A DNA stretch of 19,884 nucleotides from an uncultured Clostridium sp. (GCA_946497905.1 CAMMMI010000021.1:1-19884), one strand, 5' to 3'. Shown: positions 11,901 to 19,203, numbered from the stretch's first letter. Notes: generated from the sequence alone by a model not told the origin. Program-made: numbers and translations.

Positions 11901-14900
11901 GATGATTGTGAGTTAGCTATATTAAGAGTAGATAATAAAATTATAAGAGCAGAAGATGATGGAAAATACTATGTAGATAAAAAATATTTAACTGAAGAAA
12001 TAAAAGTACAAGCAATTGCAAATAACAATTATGCAACTGTAAGCATTAATAGTACAACTCCAACACTTGAAGAGCAAACTTCAATTGTTACAATGCCTGA
12101 TGAAGAAAATACAGTTAGAATAATGATAACAGCAGAAGATGGAACACAAAAAGAATATATTTTAATTGTAAATAAATTATCAAATGAAGTAGGAATAAGT
12201 GCTTATGTAGGAATAAGTGAAAATGGAGCTATAGAATACAAAGAAGTAGAAATAAATGAAAATGGTCAAGCAATTGTTAAAATTGGTAACCAAGAACTTA
12301 CAAATGTAAAAGTAATTGCAAAAGATGAGCTTGCAAAAGTTTCAATACAATCAGAATTGCCACAAGAAAAAGAAATGGAAAAAGAAATTGCAACAATAGA
12401 AGATGAAACAAAAGTAAATATCCAAGTAACAGCACAAGATGGTACAATTGGAAATTACGAAATTACTCTTACTAGAGCATCAAAAAATAATAACTTATTA
12501 GAATTAAAAGCAGATGGAGTAGATAGTTCAGATATTTTAAAAATATCAGATAATGAATATTTGATGAAAATACCAGATACTATGGATGAATTAAATCTTA
12601 CTGCAATAGCTGAAAATGAATATGCAACTGTAAAAATTGCAGATGGGGAATATTCTACTGATTCTAATAGCAAAACAGAAAAAATTACTGTAAATGAAGA
12701 AATAACAGAAATTGCAGTATATGTAAAAGCAGAAAATGGTGATGAAAAAGAGTATAAAGTAACAATTCAAAAAGTAACAGATTTAGGTTTAGATAGTGTA
12801 AAAGTAGATGGAGAAGAGTGTATCAAAGAAGATGGAAACTATGTAGCATTTATAAACAAAGATACACAACAAGTAGCATTAAATATTAAACCTAATAACC
12901 CAATTGCATTATTATCTACAAAATTACAAGATGATGAAGATTTTGGTGAGGCTGTAGCACAAGAAACTCATATTAGACAAGTTAATATATCTGGTGATGA
13001 AACAACAGTATTAATAAGAGTTCAAGACCCTAAGGATTTATCTAGAACTAGAGAATATACAGTAGTAATAAAACGTAAATCATCAGATGCTAGTTTAGAA
13101 ATGATACAAATTGATGGAAAAGAACCAATAATAACAGAAGATGGATATTATATGGCGACATCTACTAATGCAATAGATAGCAAAGTCTTTGTTAAGGCAA
13201 CAAATAAATATGCAAATATTAAAATAGCAGATGAAGATGAGGAACAAGGACAAAGTACAAAATCTATTACATTAAGTGATGGAAAATTAACAACTTTTGT
13301 AGTTACAATTACATCACAAGATGGTACATCACAAAATACATTTAATGTTACTATTGAAAGAAAATCTCAAGACACAAGCTGTGAAATCTTAATAAATAAT
13401 GAAAAAGCTGATGAAATTGACAATGAAACAAATACTTATACTAAATATGTTAATAGAGATTTAGAAGAAGCGACGATAATGGTTACTACAATAAGTGATG
13501 TTGCAACTGTTGAAATGGCAGGAGAAAGTGCAACACAAACTCTAACAAAAGTAATAAGTATTGCAAGTGAAACAACAAATATGGAGGTTATTGTAACAGC
13601 AGAAAGTGGAGAAACAAAAACATATCATGTAAACATTGTTAAAAAATCTACAGATAATACAATTGCTACTGTAAAAGTAGACAATAAGATAGTAGAACCA
13701 GATGAAGAAGGAAACTATGTAGCAACTGTATATGATAAAGGATTAGATGTGCAGGATGTTTTAGTAGAAGTAGTTGCAAATGAAAGTCATGCAAAAGTAC
13801 AAATTGGTGATGGAACAGAATGGAGTATAGGAGAAAGAACTTCTACTGTAAGTTTCAAAAATGGAAATAGAACAATGACATTAAATATAAATGTACAATC
13901 ACAAGATGAGACAACAGAAAAATTAACAAAAACATTAACCATAAATCTTGTTTCAAATGATGTTACAATTAAATCAGTAAAAAACGGTGATAAAATAGTA
14001 ACAGAGTATGACAGAGAAACACATACATACTATGAATTCTTAGACAGAGAAGTTGAGCAAGTTACTTTAGTAATTGAGGCAAACAATAATTATACTAAGT
14101 TAACATCAGGAGAAGTAGAGGGTGCAGGAATAATAACTTTAAATAATGTATCTATACAAGATGCAGAGGAAATGACAATCACATTTAAGGCTATTGCTGA
14201 AACAGGTAATGAGCAACAATACACAATTAAATTACTTAGAAAATCTGATAATGCAAACGCAGCACATATATATGTAGACGGAGTAGATATTATAGATAGC
14301 TTTGAAGATGTTGAATCTGTGCCTACAGCAATAGTATCAATTAGCAAAAACAAAAATAATAGTCAAATAAAAGTAATTCCTGAAAACTCATATGCAAGCA
14401 TTAAAATTGGGGATTTTGCAGCACATGTAGGTGAAACAGAGGCAAATGTTGCATTAGATACTGACTTAGGAACTATAACAGTGCCAATAGTTATTACTGC
14501 TCAAGACGGAAAGGTAGTTAAAACTTATAATATCATGTTTGTGCGTTTATCAAATGATACGAAAATACAATGGCTAGAGGTAAATGGAAAGCATGTTATA
14601 GAAAATGATGATGGTAATTATGAAGTTACTGTAAAAGCTTCTGAAGAAATTGCTAATGTAAAAATTACATTGTCGAATATACTTGCAAAAGTAACAATGG
14701 GTGGAGAAGAAAAACAAGGACACTTAGAAGAAAATGTTATTTTACCAAAAACAGGTGATATGGTAAAAACAATTACTGTAACAGCTGTTGATGGAACAGT
14801 AAAAACATATACCTTAACTATTCACAAAAAAGTTAATGATTTGGGACTAGATAAAATATATTTAGATAATAGATTAGCAACTAAAGTTGATGAAACAACA

Positions 14901-16409
14901 TTTGAAATTGATGTTGAAAAAGGAATGACACTAGCAGATATAAGGGCAGTAGCAAGCAACAGTGAAGAATATGTAAGTATTAGTGGAAATACTAGTACAA
15001 AAGCTGAAAATATTTATACAGATTGTTCTGTTATAGACAAAGTAGTTAAGATAAAAGTAAGTGCTATGTTTGATGGAGAACTTGATGAAGAAAAAGAATA
15101 CACATTAATTCTAAAAGAAATAGAAGAATCAGATGTATTAGAAGACTTAAATGTAATAATCAAAATAGATGATGAGGAAATTATCCCAGATGCAAATGGT
15201 AACTATGTAAAATTTGTCGGAAATGACAAAGACAATGTAGCATTATGGGCAGGAGTTACATCAGAAACATCAAAAGTAAAAATAACAGACAAAAATGGAG
15301 AAACACAATATGAAAATCCATCAAGTCAGAAGAATATAAGCTTACAAGATATGATAACAGAAGTAACAGTAACAGTTCAAAATGGAGCTTTACAAGAAAA
15401 AGAATATACAGTAAAAATTCAAAAATTATCTGCAATAACTGGTAAAGTAATTACACAAGCAACAGACCAAGAAAATCAAACAGCAGAAATTACAATTTAT
15501 AATTCAGCAGATACAAGAGATGAAAATGATATTGACGACCCAAGAGAAGAAATTCAAAAAATCATGATAAATCCTGATGGAACATATAGATTTAACTTAA
15601 AACCAGGTGAATATGACATGGTTATTAGAAAAACATCATACCTAGAATATAGATTAACAAATATTGTAGTAGGAGATGGGGAAACTGCTAAAATATCTGA
15701 CATCAACATTTATGCAGGTGATGTTGTAGAAACAGGAGAAATTGAAATAGATGACTTAGTAGCAATAGCAGATAACTATGGATTAGCAGATGAGCAAGAA
15801 GAAAATAAAGATAGACAAAAATATGATTTAAATGAAGATGGTATTGTTGACAAGTTAGATAGAGATATCTTAAAAGCCAACTATGGAAAACTAAATGAAG
15901 TTGTTCAATGGGTAAATCCAAATGCAATAGCTAAAGCAAGAATAATGACAATAGAAGAACCTAAGGAAGAACAAACTCAAGACTTTATTTTACCAATCAA
16001 GTGTGATTATACAATAACATCAGAATATGGAACTAGAACACATCCAATAACTGGAGAGACTAAAAAACATACAGGTATAGACTTAGGAGTAGAACATCAT
16101 ACAGAAGTATTAGCAGTAGAAGATGGTGAAATAACCTTTGCAGGAGTACAAAATGGATTTGGAAATTGTATAGAAATTAAGCATATTGTTAATGGGGAAA
16201 CAATATATAGCTTCTATGCACACTTATCTAGAATAGATGTAAAGACAGGAGAAAAAGTAACACAAGGACAAGTAATAGGACTAGAAGGTGGAGATCCAAA
16301 CACAGATCCAAATCCAGGTTCAAGTACAGGACATCATTTACACTTTGAAATGAGAAATGCAAGTGGATATGGCAATGATGTAGACCCAAGAGAATATATA
16401 GAATTTTAG
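3000..16409 (+). CDS. Giant RCC1/BIG2/cadherin-like repeat protein with dockerin-like and C-terminal M23 metallopeptidase domains (3' part)
   Basis: This is 4469 codons from the first ATG, but that ATG has no Shine-Dalgarno sequence and the frame is already open from about 2912, coding for the end of a propeller blade; it is the continuation of the 1-2919 frame. In order: a BIG2-like domain; five seven-blade RCC1 propellers alternating with BIG2-like domains (to about 9873); about 19 cadherin-like beta-sandwich domains (residues about 2294-4144); a regulatory/CnaB-like domain; a dockerin-like segment; a linker; and an M23 peptidase (residues about 4329-4469). The peptidase keeps the HTGIDLG motif (H4357, D4361), YAHL (H4408) and HHLHFE (H4446, H4448), which match the LytM zinc ligands and catalytic histidines, so it is probably active. 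In this family the expected substrate is peptidoglycan stem or cross-bridge peptides. I infer an extracellular or cell-wall protein. There is no LPxTG motif or C-terminal membrane anchor. The stop is TAG at 16407-16409, 46 bases before a terminator. Confidence 0.85.
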   Translation: MIENVPIRISGIGKTEQIKSNVSQGFNLLYNTVDDTDISYEIKDENIATVDNQTGKITSVKKGKTQVTVKDDISGESTTADVYVLDENDLTFPQIESSNYATLTLRANGEVWGYGYNGYGQLGTGDKTNKTVPTYTGINNIVQIALGYYHAIAVDKDGYVWTWGTNNYGQLGIGTTGGSSLEKVQVKSPDGEGVLENIIAVAAGNSYSVALDKDGNVYTWGYNGYGGLGLGDKTTRNLPVKVESLQGIKKIEAGANSTFAIDGNGKLHAAGYNNYGQLGDGTTSTRTSFVEVKLLDNVADVSTSYTSSTIVLKQDGTVWGFGNNKYNALTNVSGATPRQLQGPNGVLNNVTSINAGYYSGYAITSEEKILAWGLNNYYQLATGDKVNQSVPVYMKDKDGNDFTDAMLVSGGISNTEVAKNDGTVWSIGYNGYGELGDGSTSTKANLVSISNKYVKLAQREITLKLSNPDYQINPESVYGFNLLYDSVENKGFTYKVENPGVATVDENTGKVTAKGTGRTYVTISSKDSEDEARLVVNVIAEDKETVEKVESGHIHSLALKQDGTIWSWGDNSQGEMGNGTISSIKTLEPTQIEKGKYIEVREEETEEGSIQITTTEIEVTLDNIVDIAAGYYFNLVLDSDGYVYSFGYNGYGQLGDGKTQSVSIPTRIEGLTNIKKVYAYKNTSMAIDEEGNIYVWGDGYTKTPTKINFYNNKAVEINGKLILSEDGGVWYLSNSPSKIAGLSNIVDIASGDNYYAALDTKGQVWVWGYNGYGQLSQANRSNISTPTLVKVTKEVQDGKVEYETLTDIVELNAGNNSLQMVSKSGTLYAAGYSAYGQLGTGAYTNYVTIATKAANMNQTKFVDTNSYHSVASDRNGFVYTTGYNAYGELGDGGYTNRNKYSVIGDTYVNVGDNSISIEEGDTKQITATLDNKFNLIVDTVDDQNMTYKSLNTDIATIDGAGNITAKQMGTVEIIVTHTITNKTATIFVQVVPEEKTTVPKVEIGNTHMAALKADGTVWTWGSNTYGQLGTQNNISKTSPIKVPELEDVRDICVGYYDTIAVKQDGTVWAFGYNGYGQLGDGTGTNRNTPTQVIKSDGAPLTKIVKVSAGTYRTVALDEDGNVWTWGYKYSRTATKVATLENIIDISLNYAVNQSGEVYKITEPDTKLEVNNIIRVSEGSNHAMFLTKEGNAYALGTNSKGQLGIGTTTNASVPTLVQNPDGTQALDNIKEIKAGNEFSIAILKNGETYTWGDNANYKLGLADADYQVYPRKNEQTNPAISGDAGINNGAIIDEEGFVYTWGLGDNGILGNNLYETSIQPVLVGKEEVGLSENDIVLHKGEEYQLTVTNKTFNVLKEVEDRGEMNYQIGNSDIATIDDTGLVTGAKEGKTTVVVNKVGTNSISIANITVLPDGIDIEPMALTNMSHTVVLKANGTVWSYGINSSYQLGNGNTVSSDRPVQVKFPAGVIIKQIAVGNTHNLALDTNGNVWGWGANSNNALAGYTRSTPVQLGLSGIKKIAASNNQSMALTNDGYVYVWGLNTNGELGIGTYEKVERPTLVNYVSNVLDISLGKNHSMLLTTHGEVLTTGLNAYGQTAASESKTNTFEKIEVPATIGKISAGDNHSVLLSANGDVYTFGYNANGQLGNGTINNVNIPTKVNISNIMQISAGATHTTLLGENRKIYTTGSNSNGELGIGTNEDKLIFNEITAVEDMMSVDAGNTYNVAIKYDGDVYGWGDYYHGTQNIKTKTNSRIPVKIGNDSTYMEETEITVNVNGTKQIAISPRYTFNVFNEDEEESEFTFETINEDVATVNEKGIVTGVKTGVTWVKVTENETMQQNVVIVKVIEQGVKYAPQIAGGDGYAAVLKGDGSIWSFGYNSDGQLGNDTLAPINIPSQTNILATYKQVVAGEKFTLALRDDGTVWAWGDNSYGMLGQGNRVSAKKPVQVQVLNNIVSIAAGDNHAIALDNQGNVYTWGLNSKGQLGNGNTQTVSIPEKINAVENQIVAVAAGGDLSAFVDSTGAVYVFGDNSQEQIQKLTYNYDEFGQMILPATNLCVTEPIKLETIEDAVKVDILETGLVVLKIDGGVIKTSKYAAEADVQTTTIATENMVDISATNDSVVLLDRSGNTYTYGDNSKGQAGIGSNGGNVELSKINIADEKTYLSVGAGYKNNYVIDTEGFVYAAGDNEYGQLGNGTYDNSYTFTLVGDKKFEIVPSARIMQQPEEETVTIKTNLFNVFNHTERKLIDYTWESSNSDVVSVDNGVLVAEDMGEATITATDKIIGEKATALRVVQPLDEQRIQTISVNGVEAEVSGENKYEVSVEKNPDGTGTLKIVTKDATDQISIDNGVSYVTASLTQDIELDTNPKVVKIKVKASNGRTVDYVLTINVLSNDASLKELTVNNVLATPITSTEYEIIVKNNVVKPEVHAVANSSSATISIDSSIAEKSQTTKTIDMQNVIKKTIPIQVTAENGDKVTYELTIYQEDALTELESVMVNGSEAIKLNNNNYKAVIPKDEISAEIVAKSLYPKANIEINGLGQEVNITTKTVATIGNETIVKIYVRAGEGEAEREREYTLTLVKEGTEDLQGLFAVTVNGVEIKPVGKIYDAYIGANTDSVEVTAVTISDKDLVQIGDNEKCVHTSTVTLDSSQDTNTYTITVTDPEDETIQKQYTLNIKKPSADNSLKSITVGNEEFSETAVRVEGTNTFKVSVSDKYTKADVIAVAGYEQAQVSINYEEYEKGLSTREVEIGDTEPTKVEIMVKALNGNEQTYTLEIYKKNSNNNLQKVLVDGEEAQISQITENIYEYTLDKIVDKLTIGAIAEDSSAFVGINTYEQEKGATYREVEMIGKQIIVYIPVTAEDGTTKEYQLIVNALPDNVNLLSVKVNGKEANAVPINKYEARVNKNDQSFELYVIPEDSKAKIQIGTNQEVVGTSSAVITKDAEEVTVNIKVTAQDGTQEDYVLTVSNQSDDCELAILRVDNKIIRAEDDGKYYVDKKYLTEEIKVQAIANNNYATVSINSTTPTLEEQTSIVTMPDEENTVRIMITAEDGTQKEYILIVNKLSNEVGISAYVGISENGAIEYKEVEINENGQAIVKIGNQELTNVKVIAKDELAKVSIQSELPQEKEMEKEIATIEDETKVNIQVTAQDGTIGNYEITLTRASKNNNLLELKADGVDSSDILKISDNEYLMKIPDTMDELNLTAIAENEYATVKIADGEYSTDSNSKTEKITVNEEITEIAVYVKAENGDEKEYKVTIQKVTDLGLDSVKVDGEECIKEDGNYVAFINKDTQQVALNIKPNNPIALLSTKLQDDEDFGEAVAQETHIRQVNISGDETTVLIRVQDPKDLSRTREYTVVIKRKSSDASLEMIQIDGKEPIITEDGYYMATSTNAIDSKVFVKATNKYANIKIADEDEEQGQSTKSITLSDGKLTTFVVTITSQDGTSQNTFNVTIERKSQDTSCEILINNEKADEIDNETNTYTKYVNRDLEEATIMVTTISDVATVEMAGESATQTLTKVISIASETTNMEVIVTAESGETKTYHVNIVKKSTDNTIATVKVDNKIVEPDEEGNYVATVYDKGLDVQDVLVEVVANESHAKVQIGDGTEWSIGERTSTVSFKNGNRTMTLNINVQSQDETTEKLTKTLTINLVSNDVTIKSVKNGDKIVTEYDRETHTYYEFLDREVEQVTLVIEANNNYTKLTSGEVEGAGIITLNNVSIQDAEEMTITFKAIAETGNEQQYTIKLLRKSDNANAAHIYVDGVDIIDSFEDVESVPTAIVSISKNKNNSQIKVIPENSYASIKIGDFAAHVGETEANVALDTDLGTITVPIVITAQDGKVVKTYNIMFVRLSNDTKIQWLEVNGKHVIENDDGNYEVTVKASEEIANVKITLSNILAKVTMGGEEKQGHLEENVILPKTGDMVKTITVTAVDGTVKTYTLTIHKKVNDLGLDKIYLDNRLATKVDETTFEIDVEKGMTLADIRAVASNSEEYVSISGNTSTKAENIYTDCSVIDKVVKIKVSAMFDGELDEEKEYTLILKEIEESDVLEDLNVIIKIDDEEIIPDANGNYVKFVGNDKDNVALWAGVTSETSKVKITDKNGETQYENPSSQKNISLQDMITEVTVTVQNGALQEKEYTVKIQKLSAITGKVITQATDQENQTAEITIYNSADTRDENDIDDPREEIQKIMINPDGTYRFNLKPGEYDMVIRKTSYLEYRLTNIVVGDGETAKISDINIYAGDVVETGEIEIDDLVAIADNYGLADEQEENKDRQKYDLNEDGIVDKLDRDILKANYGKLNEVVQWVNPNAIAKARIMTIEEPKEEQTQDFILPIKCDYTITSEYGTRTHPITGETKKHTGIDLGVEHHTEVLAVEDGEITFAGVQNGFGNCIEIKHIVNGETIYSFYAHLSRIDVKTGEKVTQGQVIGLEGGDPNTDPNPGSSTGHHLHFEMRNASGYGNDVDPREYIEF
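9880..15431 (+). repeat. About 19 tandem cadherin-like beta-sandwich domains (PF12733-like)
   Basis: I counted 19 units of about 92-102 residues. Each opens with a short strand such as DASLKELTVNN or LLSVKVNGKEA, has a middle A.V.I strand (for example YATVSIN), and ends with V.V.TAEDGT.KEYTL.I. The closing TAEDGTTKEY motif is the hallmark of the cadherin-like beta-sandwich family, which is common in secreted Gram-positive proteins. Sequences are divergent between units (no near-identical copies seen), so the array is old rather than recently amplified. The likely role is a long stalk between the propeller region and the C-terminal catalytic end; this role is inferred. Confidence 0.78.
15432..15710 (+). 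other. Carboxypeptidase-regulatory/CnaB-like domain within the giant protein
   Basis: The segment ITGKVITQ...AEITIYNSAD...NPDGTYRFNLKPGEYDMVIRKTSYLEY...VGDG has the pattern of small transthyretin-like beta-sandwiches (GxV...A.I.....DGxYxF.LxPGxYxxxIxKxxY). In clostridial extracellular proteins such domains often directly precede a dockerin module, as here. It is probably a structural spacer. Confidence 0.6.
15711..15899 (+). other. Dockerin-like (type I-like) segment within the giant protein
   Basis: Two F-hand-like repeats end in DNYG and ANYGK. The second has a full calcium loop (D-L-N-E-D-G-I-V-D-K-L-D, keeping D1, N3, D5 and D12), preceding a helix RDILKANYG. The first (GDVVETGEIEIDDL) has lost the loop residues at positions 3 and 5 (V and T), so it may not bind calcium. 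Type I dockerins dock onto cohesins in cellulosomes and related surface complexes. No cohesin partner is in the window, and a purely intramolecular role is equally possible. Confidence 0.6.
15984..16406 (+). other. M23 (LytM-type) peptidoglycan endopeptidase domain within the giant protein
   Basis: The domain spans about 141 residues from FILPIKCDYTITSEYG to the C-terminus. The RTHPITGE lead-in, HTGIDLG (zinc ligands His and Asp), YAHL (catalytic His) and HLHFE (catalytic His and zinc-ligand His) are all present and in order, with the VxxGExVTQGQVIG strand between them. Every expected active-site residue is intact. The domain ends three residues after DPREYI, the usual M23 terminus, so it is complete. 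Confidence 0.88.
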
Positions 16410-16454
16410 AACTTAAAAGTCTATCTAAAAGTAAAGACACATACTTAATGAGGG

Positions 16455-16503
16455 AAAAAAGAATTCCAATTTGGGGACGCGTCCAAAATTGGAATTCTTT
16501 TTT
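16455..16503 (+). terminator. Symmetric hairpin terminator after the giant gene
   Basis: An outer stem of 18 bp pairs A6 plus GAATTCCAATTT (16455-16472) with AAATTGGAATTC plus T6 (16486-16503). After a small GG/A internal mismatch, GGA (16475-16477) pairs with TCC (16482-16484) around CGCG. The T-rich tail TTTTTTCTTTTTC follows to 16510. Because the outer arms are A6 and T6, it could also stop transcription from the other strand. It lies 46 bases past the giant gene's stop and just upstream of the adhE promoter, separating the two units. Confidence 0.85.
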
Positions 16504-16510
16504 CTTTTTC

Positions 16511-16538
16511 TTGACAAATTTTAGTAATAATATATAAT
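16511..16538 (+). promoter_or_regulatory. Sigma-A-type promoter for adhE
   Basis: A perfect -35 box TTGACA (16511-16516) and a perfect -10 box TATAAT (16533-16538) are separated by 16 bases. Transcription would start near 16545, giving a leader of about 35 bases. No Rex-type palindrome or other clear operator was seen around it. The strong consensus suggests high, perhaps constitutive, expression. Confidence 0.8.
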
Positions 16539-16579
16539 AGATTTGGATAAACTAAGGAAAACAAAAAGGAGGAAAACAA

Positions 16580-19180
16580 ATGCCTGAAAATAATGAAGAA
16601 CAAAAAGTTCAGGAAATGATAAATGGGCTTGTAGAAAAAGCAAAAATAGCCTCAAAACAATATTTACAGTTAGATCAAGAGACAATAGACAATATAACAA
16701 AAGCAATGTCAATGGCAGGACTTGAACATCATATGGAACTTGCCAAAATGGCAGTAGAAGAAACAGGTCGAGGAATATATGAAGACAAAATAACAAAGAA
16801 CATGTTTGCAACAGAATATATATATCATAGTATTAAATATGAAAAAACTGTAGGAATAATTAGCGAAAATGACGAAGAAGGATATGTAGAAATAGCAGAA
16901 CCAGTTGGAATAATTGCAGGAGTAACACCTGTTACAAATCCAACATCAACAACAATGTTTAAATCAATAATAGCAGCTAAAACAAGAAATGTAATAATAT
17001 TTGGTTTTCATCCATCTGCACAAAAGTCTAGTAGTACAGCAGCAAAAATACTAAGAGATGCAGCAGTAAAAGCAGGAGCACCAGAAAACTGTATTTTATG
17101 GATAGAAGAACCATCTATAACAGCTACAAGAATGTTGATGAACCATCCAGATGTAAATTTAATACTTGCAACAGGGGGAACAGGAATGGTAAGAAGTGCA
17201 TATTCTTGTGGAAAACCCGCAATAGGAGTTGGACCAGGTAATGTGCCTTGCTATATTAATAAAACAGCCAAATTAGAGACTTCAGTTAATGATTTAGTAT
17301 TATCAAAATCATTTGATAATGGAATGATATGTGCATCAGAACAAGCAGTGTTAGTAGATAAGGATATATATCAAGAATTTGAAAGACTAATGAGAAAAAA
17401 TGGTTGCTATTTTGTAAATCCAGAAGAAAAAGAAAAATTAGCAAATAGTATGTTTGATTATACAGAAGAATATGGATATAAACTAAAATCTCATGTACCA
17501 GGACAATCACCATATATGATTGCAAAAGAAGCAGGCTTTGAAATACCAGAAGATACAAAAGTGATTGTTGTATATGAAGAAGGAATAGGAAGAGAATATC
17601 CATTTTCAAAAGAAAAATTAAGTCCAGTACTAACATATTATATCGTTGAAAATGAAGATGAAGGAATAGAAAAAGCAGAAAGACTAATAGAATTTGGTGG
17701 ACTAGGACATTCAGCAGTTATACATGCAGAAAATAAAGAAACTATACTAAAATTTTCAAAAACAATGAAAGCAGGAAGAATAATAGTAAATTCTCCATCT
17801 ACTCATGGAGCAATTGGTGATATATATAACACAAATATGCCATCATTAACACTTGGTTGTGGATCATTTGGTGGAAATTCAACAACAGCAAATGTATCAT
17901 CAGTAAATTTAATAAATATAAAAAGAGTAGCAAAAAGGAGAGTTAATATGCAATGGTTTAAAATTCCTGAAAAAATATATTTTGAAGCTGGCTCAATTCA
18001 ATATTTAGAAAAAATGCCAGATATAGAAAGAGCATTTATAGTAACAGATGAAAGTATGGTAAAACTCGGATATGTAGATAAAATATTATATCATTTAAGA
18101 AAAAGACATCAATATGTACATTCAGAAATATTTAGTGATGTTGAGTCAGATCCATCATTTGACACAATAAAAAAAGGTGTGCAAGCAATGCAAAGTTTTA
18201 ATCCAGACGTGATAATAGCAATTGGAGGAGGAAGCCCAATAGACGCAGCAAAAGGAATGTGGTTATTTTATGAACATCCAGATGCAGATGTTGAAGGATT
18301 AAAATTAAAATTTATGGATATTAGAAAAAGAACTTATAAATTCCCAAAACTAGGAACTAAATGTAAAATGGTAGCAATACCAACAACATCTGGAACAGGT
18401 TCAGAAGTAACATCATTTGCAGTAATTACAGATAAAGAGAAAAATAAAAAATATCCATTAGCAGATTATGAGTTAACACCAGATGTAGCAATTGTAGACC
18501 CTAATTTAGTAATGAGTTTACCAAAATCAGTTACAGCAGATACTGGAATGGATGTTTTAACACACAGTTTGGAAGCATATGTATCAAATATGGCATCAGA
18601 TTATACAGATGGTTTAGCTGAAAAATCAACAGAATTAGTATTAAAGTATTTAGAAAAAGCATATAATGATGGAAATGATAAAGAAGCAAGAGAAAAAATG
18701 CACAATGCCAGTACAATTGCTGGAATGGCATTTACAAATGCATTTTTAGGAATAAATCATTCATTAGCACATAAAATAGGAGCGGAATTCCACATGCCAC
18801 ATGGAAGAATTAATGCTATATTACTTCCATATGTAATAAGATATAATAGTTCTAAACCAACAAAATTTGTATCATTCCCAAAATATGAATATTTTATAGC
18901 TGATGAAAAATATTATCAAATGGCTAAAAAGGTAGGATTAAAAGCTGATTCTAAGGAAGAAGGAATAAATAGTTTGATTAATAAAATAAAAGAATTAAAT
19001 GAAAAATTGAATATTCCGAAGTCATTTAAAGAAGCTGGGATAGATGAACAAGAATTTTTGGCTAAGGTAGATGTTTTAGCAGATAGAGCTTTTGAAGATC
19101 AATGTACAACAGCTAATCCAAGATTACCACTAGTTAGTGAGTTAAAACAAATTTTAATAGATAGTTATTATGGGAATTAA
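16580..19180 (+). CDS. adhE: Bifunctional acetaldehyde-CoA/alcohol dehydrogenase
   Basis: This cytosolic enzyme reduces acetyl-CoA to acetaldehyde and then to ethanol with two NADH, regenerating NAD+ in fermentation. Its 866 residues match the usual AdhE length. The N-terminal CoA-acylating aldehyde dehydrogenase domain (about 1-440) has the catalytic cysteine in NGMICASEQ (C251) and the glycine-rich ATGGTGMV/GVGPGNVP segments. After a short linker containing KRRVNMQWF, the C-terminal iron-dependent alcohol dehydrogenase (about 460-866) has GGGSPIDAAK (549-558), TSGTGSEVTSFAV, and metal ligands D658 and H662 (DVLTH), H727 (INHS) and H741 (HMPHG). All key residues are present. AdhE proteins of this type form helical spirosomes. 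The start is fixed by AAGGAGG at 16566-16572, seven bases before the ATG. The gene has its own promoter and is followed by a terminator, so it is probably monocistronic. Confidence 0.97.
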   Translation: MPENNEEQKVQEMINGLVEKAKIASKQYLQLDQETIDNITKAMSMAGLEHHMELAKMAVEETGRGIYEDKITKNMFATEYIYHSIKYEKTVGIISENDEEGYVEIAEPVGIIAGVTPVTNPTSTTMFKSIIAAKTRNVIIFGFHPSAQKSSSTAAKILRDAAVKAGAPENCILWIEEPSITATRMLMNHPDVNLILATGGTGMVRSAYSCGKPAIGVGPGNVPCYINKTAKLETSVNDLVLSKSFDNGMICASEQAVLVDKDIYQEFERLMRKNGCYFVNPEEKEKLANSMFDYTEEYGYKLKSHVPGQSPYMIAKEAGFEIPEDTKVIVVYEEGIGREYPFSKEKLSPVLTYYIVENEDEGIEKAERLIEFGGLGHSAVIHAENKETILKFSKTMKAGRIIVNSPSTHGAIGDIYNTNMPSLTLGCGSFGGNSTTANVSSVNLINIKRVAKRRVNMQWFKIPEKIYFEAGSIQYLEKMPDIERAFIVTDESMVKLGYVDKILYHLRKRHQYVHSEIFSDVESDPSFDTIKKGVQAMQSFNPDVIIAIGGGSPIDAAKGMWLFYEHPDADVEGLKLKFMDIRKRTYKFPKLGTKCKMVAIPTTSGTGSEVTSFAVITDKEKNKKYPLADYELTPDVAIVDPNLVMSLPKSVTADTGMDVLTHSLEAYVSNMASDYTDGLAEKSTELVLKYLEKAYNDGNDKEAREKMHNASTIAGMAFTNAFLGINHSLAHKIGAEFHMPHGRINAILLPYVIRYNSSKPTKFVSFPKYEYFIADEKYYQMAKKVGLKADSKEEGINSLINKIKELNEKLNIPKSFKEAGIDEQEFLAKVDVLADRAFEDQCTTANPRLPLVSELKQILIDSYYGN

Positions 19181-19203
19181 ATAAATTAATAAAATATTTT
19201 AAA

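Noticed and set aside
16504..16579. Rex operator or riboswitch in the adhE leader
   Set aside because: The predicted leader is only about 35 bases, too short for a known riboswitch, and no TTGTGAA/TTCACAA-type palindrome is present.
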